Source: Oscillospiraceae bacterium
GTDB lineage: Bacteria > Bacillota > Clostridia > Oscillospirales > Oscillospiraceae
DNA length: 40,348 bases
Assembly: GCA_031260605.1 (NCBI GenBank)
Contig: JAISLF010000073.1
Coordinates: forward strand, 1-40,348
Direction of reading: 5' to 3'
Shown: positions 17,421 to 25,704 of the stretch, in pieces
Layout of the letters: the number at the start of each line of letters is the position of its first letter
Position numbering within the stretch: position 1 is the first letter of the stretch
Made by a program: the position numbers and the translations under genes
The notes under the pieces: generated by a model
What the model saw: the letters and a program-made list of their open reading frames with translations, nothing else
Told to the model about the DNA's origin: nothing
The model's database searches: none

Positions 17421-17475
17421 CATCAAACAATACGCCCCGCCAAAACGCAAAACCACCCATTGCCCCCCGCGAACC

Positions 17476-17584
17476 AAGACAAGAAAGGAACCGCCCGCCG
17501 CGCAGGCGTAAAGCTGTGCGGCGAGGCGCAGCTTCGCCCCAATTACAAACACCGCACCCTCCGGCGTACAGCTGAACGCACCAG
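17476..17584 (-). repeat. Intergenic hairpin repeat, copy 4 (5'-truncated)
   Basis: Begins in the right arm of the hairpin (CAAGAAAGGAACC) and continues through GCCCGCCGCGCAGGCG, a variant GGCGCAGCTTCGCC and AATTACAAAC. It lies in direct orientation to copy 3; the left hairpin arm is missing. Confidence 0.75.
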
Positions 17585-17643
17585 TCTGCCCGCTCCGCAA
17601 AAAACTGCTTGTTTTTTCAGCGGAGCTTTCCGCAAATTTCCCC

Positions 17644-17672
17644 TTGCGTTTTGCGCCGAATTCATATATAAT
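17644..17672 (+). promoter_or_regulatory. Promoter of argGH
   Basis: TTGCGT (17644-17649), 17-bp spacer, TATAAT (17667-17672). Leader of about 40 nt. An ArgR operator could not be identified with confidence. Confidence 0.65.
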
Positions 17673-17719
17673 AAAATTGCAAATTAATTATGCGGAACAC
17701 TGATTATTAGGGTACACAA

Positions 17720-18970
17720 ATGAACGGTCAAGAAAGAAATCAAAACATCAAAAAAATCGTCCTCGCTTATTCCGGGGGACTCGACACATCTATCATCATT
17801 CCGTGGCTCAAGGAAAACTACGGTAACCCTGAGGTTATCGCCGTTTCGGCGGACGTCGGGCAGGGAACCGAGCTTGACGGGCTTGAGGAAAAGGCAATCA
17901 AAACTGGCGCGTCCAAGCTCTATATTGAGGACTTAACGGACGAGTTTGCGGACGAATTTATTTTGCCGACACTCAAGGCGGGCGCAAAATACGAGGGGTA
18001 TCTTCTCGGAACGAGCTTTGCCCGTCCTGTTATCGCAAAACGGATTACCGAAATCGCGCTTGCCGAGGGGGCGGACGCTATCGCCCACGGCTGCACGGGC
18101 AAGGGTAACGACCAGGTGCGCTTTGAGCTTGGAATCCGCGCCTTTGCGCCGGATATGAAGATTATCGCCCCGTGGCGCGAGTGGGATCTGAAATCGCGCG
18201 ACGACGAGATAGACTATGCCGAGGCGCACAATATCCCGCTGAAAATCAACCGCGAGACGAACTATTCCAAGGACAAAAACCTCTGGCACCTGTCACACGA
18301 GGGGCTTGACCTTGAGGAGCCGGGCAACGAGCCGCTTTACACAAAGGAAGGCTTTTTGGAGATGACGGTTGCGCCGGAATCGGTCAAAACCGCGCCGGAA
18401 TATGTTGAGCTTGAGTTTGTGCAGGGGACTCCCGTTGCGCTTGACGGACAAAAGCTGTCCTTTAAGCAGATAATCTACGCGCTGAATGAAATCGGCGGAC
18501 GAAACGGAATCGGTCTTTATGATGTGGTGGAAAACCGCCTTGTCGGAATGAAGTCGCGCGGCGTGTATGAGACGCCGGGCGGCACGATTTTGTACCATGC
18601 GCACGAGGTTTTAGAGACAATAACGGTTGACAAGGAAACGGCGCACCTAAAGGCGCACCTTGCGCTGAAATTCGGCGAGCTTGTGTACAACGGGCTGTGG
18701 TTTTCGCCAACGCGCGAGGCGCTGTCCGCGTTCTTTGACAAGACGCAGGAGACTGTTACCGGCAAGGTGCGGCTAAAGCTGTTTCGCGGCAACATCATAA
18801 ACGCGGGCGTGTGGTCCGACTACAGCCTCTACGACCCGGAGCTTGCCTCCTTCGGCGAATCCGACTATGACCAGAACGACAGCCGGGGCTTTATCGCGCT
18901 GTTCGGTCTGCCCGTGACGGTTAAGGCAAAGCTTGACGAAAAGCTTGCAAAGGGAAAGGGCGGCAAATGA
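17720..18970 (+). CDS. argG: Argininosuccinate synthase
   Basis: A 416-residue enzyme joining citrulline and aspartate with ATP, the penultimate step of arginine synthesis. The ATP pyrophosphatase loop AYSGGLDTS lies at 16-24; [13 protein letters not shown] and [19 protein letters not shown] are further hallmarks. The N-terminal ten residues are extra and hydrophilic; no better start was found and the ribosome binding site is weak. The stop overlaps the argH start (ATGA). Confidence 0.97.
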   Translation: MNGQERNQNIKKIVLAYSGGLDTSIIIPWLKENYGNPEVIAVSADVGQGTELDGLEEKAIKTGASKLYIEDLTDEFADEFILPTLKAGAKYEGYLLGTSFARPVIAKRITEIALAEGADAIAHGCTGKGNDQVRFELGIRAFAPDMKIIAPWREWDLKSRDDEIDYAEAHNIPLKINRETNYSKDKNLWHLSHEGLDLEEPGNEPLYTKEGFLEMTVAPESVKTAPEYVELEFVQGTPVALDGQKLSFKQIIYALNEIGGRNGIGLYDVVENRLVGMKSRGVYETPGGTILYHAHEVLETITVDKETAHLKAHLALKFGELVYNGLWFSPTREALSAFFDKTQETVTGKVRLKLFRGNIINAGVWSDYSLYDPELASFGESDYDQNDSRGFIALFGLPVTVKAKLDEKLAKGKGGK

Positions 18971-20370
18971 GCAAGCTTTGGTCAGGGCGGTTTTCTGAGA
19001 CTACGCACGAATTAACCGATGAGCTCAACGCCTCGATAGATTTTGACAAGCGACTGTATTTCTTCGATATAGTAGGCTCTCAGGCGCACGCGGAAATGCT
19101 TGCGCGGCAGGGGATAATTCCGGTTGACGACGCAAAAAAAATCGTTGAGGGGCTGGACGCAATCTGCGCCGATATAGAACAGGGAAAATTCGAGTTCTCG
19201 CGTGCTGACGAGGACATTCATATGGCGATTGAGGCGGAGCTGACGGCGCGAATCGGCGAGGCGGGCAAGCGTTTGCACACGGCAAGGTCGCGCAACGACC
19301 AGGTTGCGGTGGATTTTCGTATGTATATACGGCAGGAGGGTTCCGAGGTAATCGCGCTGATTCTGGACTTCATCCTGACGCTGACAAATGTCGCCGAAAC
19401 GCATATCGGCAGCGTTATGCCTGCTTACACTCACCTCCAGCGTGCGCAGCCGGCGACGCTTGCGCATTACCTGCTGGCGTACTGTTCTATGCTCACGCGT
19501 GACGTTACGCGGCTTGAGAATTGCCTTGACAGGCTCAATGAGTCGCCGCTCGGTGCGGGCGCGCTTGCCGGAACGACGCACGATATTGACAGATTTATGA
19601 CGGCGAGCCTGCTCGGCTTTCGCGGTCCGATGATAAACTCGCTTGACGCGGTGTCTGACCGGGACTTTGCGCTGGAGCTGCTCTCCGACCTCTCGATTCT
19701 CGCGATGCACTTATCAAGATACGCCGAGGAGATTGTCATTTGGAACTCGCATGAGTTCCGGTTTGTCGAGATGGCGGACGCGTTTTCGACCGGCTCTTCC
19801 ATTATGCCGCAGAAGAAAAATCCGGATCTTGCCGAGCTTGCGCGCGGAAAAACAGGACGCGTTTACGGCGACCTTATTGCGCTGCTCACTGTAATGAAGG
19901 GCTTGCCGCTTGCCTATAACAAGGATATGCAGGAGGACAAGGAGCCTGTGTTTGACGCGCTGGATACGGTTAAGCTTGTGCTCAAGGTCATAAACGAAAT
20001 GACTGCGACGATGAAGATAAACGCCGCGCGTATGAAAAAAGCGGCGCAGGAGGGCTTTATCACGGCGACGGATATGGCGGATTACCTTGTGCGGCGCGGA
20101 CTTGCATTTCGCGAGAGCTACACCGTCGTCGGTCAGCTTGTGAAGTACTGCATAGATAGCGAAAAGACCTTTGAAACGCTCACTCTTGAGGAGTACAAGA
20201 GCTTTTCAGAAGCGTTTGAGGACGATATTTTCGCGGCGATTGACCTTGAAAACTGTATTGCGGGCAGAAAATCCTTCGGCTCTCCCGCACCTGAATTCGT
20301 GCGTGAGCAGCTGCAGACAATGCGCGTATTTTTGCGCGAACACGCCGTGACGCTCGGAGAAGAAGAATAA
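18967..20370 (+). CDS. argH: Argininosuccinate lyase
   Basis: A 467-residue member of the fumarase/aspartase superfamily that cleaves argininosuccinate to arginine and fumarate. It shows the N-terminal [37 protein letters not shown]-like sequence ([10 protein letters not shown]) and the family signature [12 protein letters not shown] near residue 280, which carries the catalytic serine. Translationally coupled to argG by the 4-bp overlap. Confidence 0.97.
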   Translation: MSKLWSGRFSETTHELTDELNASIDFDKRLYFFDIVGSQAHAEMLARQGIIPVDDAKKIVEGLDAICADIEQGKFEFSRADEDIHMAIEAELTARIGEAGKRLHTARSRNDQVAVDFRMYIRQEGSEVIALILDFILTLTNVAETHIGSVMPAYTHLQRAQPATLAHYLLAYCSMLTRDVTRLENCLDRLNESPLGAGALAGTTHDIDRFMTASLLGFRGPMINSLDAVSDRDFALELLSDLSILAMHLSRYAEEIVIWNSHEFRFVEMADAFSTGSSIMPQKKNPDLAELARGKTGRVYGDLIALLTVMKGLPLAYNKDMQEDKEPVFDALDTVKLVLKVINEMTATMKINAARMKKAAQEGFITATDMADYLVRRGLAFRESYTVVGQLVKYCIDSEKTFETLTLEEYKSFSEAFEDDIFAAIDLENCIAGRKSFGSPAPEFVREQLQTMRVFLREHAVTLGEEE

Positions 20371-20480
20371 GCATTTCGGCAGAGCGCTTTTTGGCGATTA
20401 CTAAATACACTACGGGCGGCAGTGTCGGCATTGAAGCGTTCTGAAACAATAAATAAACCAAACAACAGGAGACTAAAAAA

Positions 20481-21716
20481 ATGGGACTTATTAAAGCTTT
20501 AGCGGGAGCGGCAGGCGGCGTGCTTGCCGACTCATGGAAAGAATTTTTCACGTGCGACGCGCTTTCGGCAGACGTGCTTATTTCAAAGGGCAGGCACACG
20601 ACAGGCGGGCGCGGCTCCAACACACGCGGGTCTGACAACATCATAACCGCAGGCTCGGGAATCGTTGTTGCTGACGGACAGGCGGCGGCGATTGTCGTCA
20701 ACGGAATCATCACGGAGTTCGCGGCGGAGCCGGGGCAGTACACGTTCGATACAAACGGCGAGCCGTCTATCTTTGCGGGCAACGACTTCCGCTCTGACTT
20801 TGCCGCTATGTGGAAAAAGGGCGTGGAGCGGTTTAAGTACGGCGGCGGTGTGACGGCAGACCAAAGAATCTACTACTTCAACACAAAAGAGATTTACGGC
20901 AACAAGTACGGCACGCCGAACCCTGTTCCGTTTCGCGTGGTTGACCTGAATATCGGGCTTGACGTGGACATTTCAATCCGCTGCAACGGCGAATTTTCCT
21001 ACAAAATCACAAACCCTGCGCTGTTCTATACAAACGTGGCGGGCAACATCACGGGTGATTTTCTGCGCAGCACAATTGAGTCGCAGCTGAAAACCGAGCT
21101 GCTCACGGCGCTTCAGCCCGCGTTTTCCAAGATTTCCGCCCTCGGAATCCGCTACAGCGCGCTTCCGGGACACACGACGGAAATTACGCAGGTACTTAAT
21201 GACGTGCTTTCGGCAAAATGGCGCGACAGACGCGGAATTGAGATTATCGAGTTCGGTATAAACTCCGTTACAGCCTCAAAAGAAGACGAGGATATGATCA
21301 AGGAGCTGCAAAAAAGCGCGGTTTACCGCAATCCGCAGATGGCGGGCGCGGCAATCGTCGGCGCTCAGGCGGACGCGATGCGTGCGGCGGCGGCGAACAC
21401 CTCCGGTGCGATGAACGGCTTTATCGGTATGAATATGGCGAATCAGGCAGGCGGCGCAAACGCGAATCAGCTCTTTTCACAGGGCGGCGCTCCGGCACAG
21501 CAAAATTACGCGCAGGCGCCCGGCGGCGGATATGCGTCAGCAGACGCGGGCTGGACGTGCGCAGCTTGCGGCAAGACCGGCAACACAGGCAAGTTCTGCT
21601 CCGAATGCGGCGCGGCAAAGCCCGAGGCAGGCGGCGTGAAGTGCCAGACCTGCGGCTGGACGGCGCCGGACGGCGCTTCGCCGAAGTTCTGCCCGGAATG
21701 CGGTGCAAAAATCTAA
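20481..21716 (+). CDS. SPFH-domain protein with C-terminal zinc ribbons (YdjI-like)
   Basis: A 411-residue protein with an SPFH/band-7-like domain at about 20-290, in the virion-core-protein-like subgroup to which Bacillus YdjI belongs. A Gly/Ala/Gln-rich linker leads to two zinc ribbons at the end: CAACGKTG...CSECG and CQTCGWTAP...CPECG. There is no signal peptide, so it is cytoplasmic and probably membrane-associated through partners. AGGAG precedes the ATG. The next genes encode a YdjG-like and two TPM (YdjH-like) proteins; in B. subtilis ydjGHI sit with pspA and help PspA reach the membrane. No pspA is present here. Confidence 0.87.
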   Translation: MGLIKALAGAAGGVLADSWKEFFTCDALSADVLISKGRHTTGGRGSNTRGSDNIITAGSGIVVADGQAAAIVVNGIITEFAAEPGQYTFDTNGEPSIFAGNDFRSDFAAMWKKGVERFKYGGGVTADQRIYYFNTKEIYGNKYGTPNPVPFRVVDLNIGLDVDISIRCNGEFSYKITNPALFYTNVAGNITGDFLRSTIESQLKTELLTALQPAFSKISALGIRYSALPGHTTEITQVLNDVLSAKWRDRRGIEIIEFGINSVTASKEDEDMIKELQKSAVYRNPQMAGAAIVGAQADAMRAAAANTSGAMNGFIGMNMANQAGGANANQLFSQGGAPAQQNYAQAPGGGYASADAGWTCAACGKTGNTGKFCSECGAAKPEAGGVKCQTCGWTAPDGASPKFCPECGAKI

Positions 21717-21763
21717 TAAAGGAATAAGCGCGAAGGGAGGAAGCTGTCCGCAGCGCATAAACT

Positions 21764-22852
21764 ATGTCACTATTTGAATTCAAATGTCCGAACTGCGGCG
21801 CAAGCCTGAGCTTTGACACGGACGTGCAGGAGATGACCTGCCCGTACTGCGAAACGGTCATTTCTGCGGACTATTTCCACTCGCGCGACGAGGAGCTTCA
21901 CGAGGAGCAGCGTTCGGAGCACAACGAGTGGTCGTCCGCCGGAACCGAATGGCGGGACGGTGAGCAGGACGGAATGCGCGTATACTCGTGCCGCTCCTGC
22001 GGCGGCGAGATAATCGGAGACGAGACGCTCGGCGCGACAAGCTGCCCGTTTTGCGGCAGCGCCGTTGTTATGAGCTCGCAGTTCTCCGGCACTCTTCGCC
22101 CGGAGATTGTTGTTCCGTTCAAGAAAAGCCGCGAGACGGCGTTTGCCGCGCTGAAAAAGTACTACCAAAAGAAGTTTTTCCTGCCTAAGGTGTTCAAGGA
22201 CGAAAGTCACCTTGAAGAGATCAAGGGCGTGTACGTACCGTTTTGGCTTTTTGACACGCACGCAGAGGGCGAATTTGTGTTTGAGGGGACAACCGTGCGG
22301 TCGTGGAGCGACAGAAGGTATCACTACACGGAAACATCGTTTTACGACATATTCCGCTCGGGAAGTCTCGGCTTCCACGACGTACCGGCAGACGGGTCAA
22401 AGGCGATTGACGATATTCTAATGCAGTCAATCGAGCCTTTTGACCTCGTGCAGGCGCAGGAATTTGGCACGGCATACCTCGCGGGCTTTTTCGCGAACAA
22501 GTACGACGTAGCGGAGGACGCGGCTCGCCCCGTCGCCGAAACAAGAATCCGAACCTCGACCTCGGCCGAGTTTCGCGGTACCGTTTCGGGCTATTCGTCG
22601 GTGCGGGAAAAGCGCGGCAATGTTTCGCTATTGCGCGGAAACGTCAAGTATGCGCTGCTGCCTGTGTGGTTCCTCGGCACGACGTGGCGCGGTAAAAAGT
22701 ACACCTTTGCGATGAACGGGCAGACGGGAAAATTCGTCGGCAACCTTCCGGCGGACAACGGCAAACGCGTCGGGTTTTTCTTCGGTCTGTTTTTCGGGAT
22801 TACGGCGGTGCTGTCGGGGCTTTTGTACCTGGCTGCGTCGTTTCTGAAATAA
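21764..22852 (+). CDS. Zinc-ribbon membrane protein (YdjG-like)
   Basis: A 362-residue protein with two N-terminal zinc ribbons (CPNCGASL...CPYC and CRSCGGEI...CPFCG), a conserved central region (VPFKKSRETAFAALKKYYQKKFFLP, then KGVYVPFWLFDTHAEGEF) and one or two C-terminal membrane helices (GFFFGLFFGITAVLSGLLYL). The nearest Shine-Dalgarno sequence, GGGAGG at 21735-21740, is 23 bp from the ATG; a small GCTG/CAGC stem in between could shorten the gap. An in-frame TAA rules out a longer start. It belongs with the SPFH gene upstream and the TPM genes downstream. Confidence 0.84.
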   Translation: MSLFEFKCPNCGASLSFDTDVQEMTCPYCETVISADYFHSRDEELHEEQRSEHNEWSSAGTEWRDGEQDGMRVYSCRSCGGEIIGDETLGATSCPFCGSAVVMSSQFSGTLRPEIVVPFKKSRETAFAALKKYYQKKFFLPKVFKDESHLEEIKGVYVPFWLFDTHAEGEFVFEGTTVRSWSDRRYHYTETSFYDIFRSGSLGFHDVPADGSKAIDDILMQSIEPFDLVQAQEFGTAYLAGFFANKYDVAEDAARPVAETRIRTSTSAEFRGTVSGYSSVREKRGNVSLLRGNVKYALLPVWFLGTTWRGKKYTFAMNGQTGKFVGNLPADNGKRVGFFFGLFFGITAVLSGLLYLAASFLK

Positions 22853-22866
22853 GGCAGGTGACGATT

Positions 22867-23514
22867 ATGAAGACAAAAAGAATCCTGCTGCTTAGCTTAG
22901 CCGCAATTTTTACGGTGTTTTTGTTCCTGCCGGTGCTGTCTGTTCCTGCGAGGGCGGCGGCGGAATACGTCATTGACGACGCGGGGGTTTTGACGGAGGA
23001 AGAACTTCAAAAACTGAATGGGACTCTTGCGGAAATAAGCGAAAGGCACAAGCTTGATGTGGCGGTTGCTATAGTAAATTCCAATTCCGGCGGGCGCACC
23101 ATTATGGATGCTAAGGAGATTTACGATACGGCGGGCTTGGGGCAAGGAGGGGATAAGAGCGGTTTGCTATTGGTTCAAGACAGTGCGAAGCAAACCTTTG
23201 CATTTGCCAGATACGGATCTGCCGAGGTTGTTTTCACGCAAGCCGCTCTGAATTACGTCTCATCAAATATTGTTGAGTATTTATGGCAAGGCGACTATTT
23301 CGGCGCATCTCTCGCATATGCCGAAGGCTGCGATGATTTTCTGAATATATACGAGGCGAGAACTCCTTACGTTAATAACGACAGTAAAGAAGATACCCCC
23401 AATAACACGCCGGATATTAGCAACAATTACAATATTAACGGAGCGACGATTGCGGCAAGTTTGTTTTTTTCGGTTATCATCGCGCTTATCTTAACAGCAC
23501 CGTATTTAGGTTGA
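22867..23514 (+). CDS. TPM-domain membrane protein, single domain
   Basis: A 215-residue protein with a signal peptide (ending PARAAA), one TPM domain (from YVIDDAGVLTEEE to about residue 165), an Asn/Asp-rich linker and a C-terminal membrane helix (IAASLFFSVIIALIL). Its first 45 residues are almost identical to the next gene's, at DNA level too, while its TPM body (LNGTLAEISERH, DYFGASLAYAEGCDDFLNIYEA) matches the second domain of that protein. It therefore looks like a copy with the first domain deleted. It lacks the Gly-rich tail. Start at 22867 follows AGGTG. Confidence 0.85.
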   Translation: MKTKRILLLSLAAIFTVFLFLPVLSVPARAAAEYVIDDAGVLTEEELQKLNGTLAEISERHKLDVAVAIVNSNSGGRTIMDAKEIYDTAGLGQGGDKSGLLLVQDSAKQTFAFARYGSAEVVFTQAALNYVSSNIVEYLWQGDYFGASLAYAEGCDDFLNIYEARTPYVNNDSKEDTPNNTPDISNNYNINGATIAASLFFSVIIALILTAPYLG

Positions 23515-23527
23515 GGAGAGAGCTATT

Positions 23528-24844
23528 ATGAAAACAAAAAGAATCCTGCTACTTAGCATAGCCGCAATCTTTACGGTGTTTTTGATTCTGCCGGTGCTGT
23601 CAGTCCCTGCGAGGGCGGCGGCGGAATACGTCATTGACGAAGCGGGATTGCTGACGGAGGAGGATAAGCAGACGCTGGGCGAGGTGCTTGAGTCCGTATC
23701 CGATACGCACGATTTTGACGTTGCGGTTGTAGTCATAGACCCGATGTATGACGGCTATACCGCACAAGACACTGACGAGCTTTATTCTTACAACGGTTTT
23801 GGTCGCGGAGAGGATAAGAGCGGAATAATTCTGGTTTACGACTGCGTGGAGCGGCACTGGGCGTTTGGCGCGTATGGAATCGGCGAGACCGCTTTTACGG
23901 AAGCGGGACGCAGATATATTACGAAAAATATTCAGCCTTATTTCAACGACAGCGACTTTTTCAGCGCGTTTATGTTCTATGCCTCAGCAGTGGACGACTT
24001 TATGTATGCCTATGAAGCCGGCACGCCTCACGACGAAACAACGCTGCCGGGCGGCGACGAACACGAGCAGGGGACGTTTGTTTATGAAAGCGTGGGGCTG
24101 CTATCTGACGATGAAGTTCTGTATCTGAACGGAAAGCTCGCGGAAATCAGCGAAAAGCACAGCTTTGCGGTTGTTGTTGCGACGACGTATTCGCTCGGCG
24201 GGAAGTCGGCGGAGCTTTACGGCGCGGACTTTTTGGAGTCGATAGATCTTGCACTGAACGGCGATACGCGCTGCTGCATCCTCGTCATTGCAACCGAGGA
24301 GCGCGACTTTGGTTTTGCGACTCCAACCGGAGTTGGCTCCGAGGTGTTTACATACAGCGGACAGGCTCATCTCGACACGTTTTATCTCCCGTATCTGCGC
24401 GAGGATGATTATTTCGGCGCGTTTCTCGCATATGCCGCCGCGTGCGACGATTTTCTGAATATGTACGAAGCCGGCACGCCCTACGGCTCAAACGACTACG
24501 AGGACGGCGACGACGGCTATGTGCCGTACACGCCGCCGTATGAGAATTCCTTTATAAAAAAAGTGCCGATAGCCGCAGTTGTTGCACTTATTGTCACGAT
24601 AATTACAACGGTAGTTTTGTCACGCCAGCTCAAAACCGTGCGCCCAAAGCGCGAGGCAAAGGACTACGTAGTGCCGGGCAGCCTTATGCTTACACGCTCG
24701 CTTGACAGGTTCACGCATAAGTCAATATCCAAGGTGCGTATTGACACAGACAGCGGAAGTCACGGAGGCGGAGGTGGCGGCGGGGGACATTCGTTCTCCA
24801 GCTCCTCCGGAGGCAGCTTTTCCGGACACAGCGGCAAGTATTAA
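23528..24844 (+). CDS. TPM-domain membrane protein with two domains and Gly-rich tail (YdjH-like)
   Basis: A 438-residue protein: signal peptide (1-34), TPM domain 1 (about 36-155), TPM domain 2 (about 178-315, from YESVGLLSDDEVLYLNG), one membrane helix (IAAVVALIVTIITTVVLS, about 345-365) and a tail with a run of glycines ending SGGSFSGHSGKY. TPM domains (TLP18.3/Psb32/MOLO-1) occur in membrane-protein quality control and in YdjH. The tail is typical of bacterial TPM proteins. GGAGAG precedes the start, 13 bp after the previous gene; tsaB starts 2 bp after its stop. Confidence 0.87.
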   Translation: MKTKRILLLSIAAIFTVFLILPVLSVPARAAAEYVIDEAGLLTEEDKQTLGEVLESVSDTHDFDVAVVVIDPMYDGYTAQDTDELYSYNGFGRGEDKSGIILVYDCVERHWAFGAYGIGETAFTEAGRRYITKNIQPYFNDSDFFSAFMFYASAVDDFMYAYEAGTPHDETTLPGGDEHEQGTFVYESVGLLSDDEVLYLNGKLAEISEKHSFAVVVATTYSLGGKSAELYGADFLESIDLALNGDTRCCILVIATEERDFGFATPTGVGSEVFTYSGQAHLDTFYLPYLREDDYFGAFLAYAAACDDFLNMYEAGTPYGSNDYEDGDDGYVPYTPPYENSFIKKVPIAAVVALIVTIITTVVLSRQLKTVRPKREAKDYVVPGSLMLTRSLDRFTHKSISKVRIDTDSGSHGGGGGGGGHSFSSSSGGSFSGHSGKY

Positions 24845-24846
24845 GC

Positions 24847-25614
24847 GTGCCGCAGGGGACTTCCGAAAACAAAAAATACCTGCTTTCGCTGGAGGCTTCG
24901 GGTCGTGAAGCGTCCGTGTGTCTTACGCACGGGCGGCGGCTTGTGGCACAGTATTTTCAGGATTCGGGGCTTACGCATTCGGCGACGCTGATGAAAATGG
25001 TCGCCGATATTCTGGCAAACAATGCGCTGACGGCTCACGACCTTGAAGCTGTCGCCGTGTCGAACGGTCCGGGCTCCTTTACAGGATTGAGGATCGGACT
25101 TGCGGGCGCAAAGGGGCTTTGCTTTGCGGGCGATTTGCCGGTGTACACGGTTTCGTCGCTCGAGGCAACGGCGTATTCACTGACGGGGTTTGCGGAGGAC
25201 GCGCGGGACGGCGAAAAAAGCCCGTTCGAGGGCGCAATTCTCGCACCCTGCTTTGACGCTCTGCGCGGAGATGTTTACGGCGCTGTGTTTGAGGTGCGGG
25301 ATGGCGTGCCGCGCCGCTTGCGAGAGGATGAGGCGCAAAGCGCGGAGGAATTCGCCGGGGTACTTGCGGAACTCGGACGGCAGTGCGTGATTTTCGGCGA
25401 CGGAGCGGATAAGGTGCGCCTATGCCTGTCTGAGAAGCACGCGGGTTTGCCGCAGCTCGTACTGCCGCAGAATATGCGGTGCAGGACGGCATTCGGCGTT
25501 GCGGCGGCGGCTTTTGAGAAAGCGCCGCAGTCTGCCGAAAGCGCAAAGGCAGTGTACCTGCGCAAGCCGCAGGCCGAACGGGTCAGAGAGGAGCAAGCCG
25601 CAAAAGAGGGATGA
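24847..25614 (+). CDS. tsaB: tRNA threonylcarbamoyladenosine biosynthesis protein TsaB
   Basis: A 255-residue ASKHA-fold protein, partner of TsaD and TsaE in making the t6A modification of tRNA. NGPGSFTGLRIG at 73-84 is the TsaB hallmark, and YLLSLEASGREASV at the N-terminus is the phosphate-1-like loop, degenerate as usual. GTG start with a weak ribosome binding site, 2 bp behind the TPM gene, suggesting coupling. TsaD and TsaE genes are not adjacent. Confidence 0.92.
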   Translation: MPQGTSENKKYLLSLEASGREASVCLTHGRRLVAQYFQDSGLTHSATLMKMVADILANNALTAHDLEAVAVSNGPGSFTGLRIGLAGAKGLCFAGDLPVYTVSSLEATAYSLTGFAEDARDGEKSPFEGAILAPCFDALRGDVYGAVFEVRDGVPRRLREDEAQSAEEFAGVLAELGRQCVIFGDGADKVRLCLSEKHAGLPQLVLPQNMRCRTAFGVAAAAFEKAPQSAESAKAVYLRKPQAERVREEQAAKEG

Positions 25615-25641
25615 AAAGCACCCTATAAAATTTACACATAC

Positions 25642-25672
25642 AAAAAAGGACGGCGACAGCCGTCCTTTTTTT
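25642..25672. terminator. Bidirectional intrinsic terminator
   Basis: A 13-bp stem (25642-25654 with 25659-25671, loop GACA) has A-run and T-run flanks, so it can end both the tsaB (+) and FGE-like (-) transcripts, which converge here. Confidence 0.92.
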
Positions 25673-25704
25673 CATATAATAGTCCTGCTTCAGAAGCCGC
25701 GTTA

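Noticed and set aside
16318-17687. Several overlapping open frames of 70-190 codons between csp and argG
   Set aside because: They run through the palindromic repeats in multiple phases, lack ribosome binding sites and known motifs, and similar peptides arise from each repeat copy.
17661-17700. ArgR operator at the argG promoter
   Set aside because: The AT-rich sequence has only weak dyad symmetry and does not match an ARG box convincingly.
20371-20480. SigW-type promoter before the SPFH gene (TGAAAC present near 20442)
   Set aside because: No CGTA-like -10 at the required distance.
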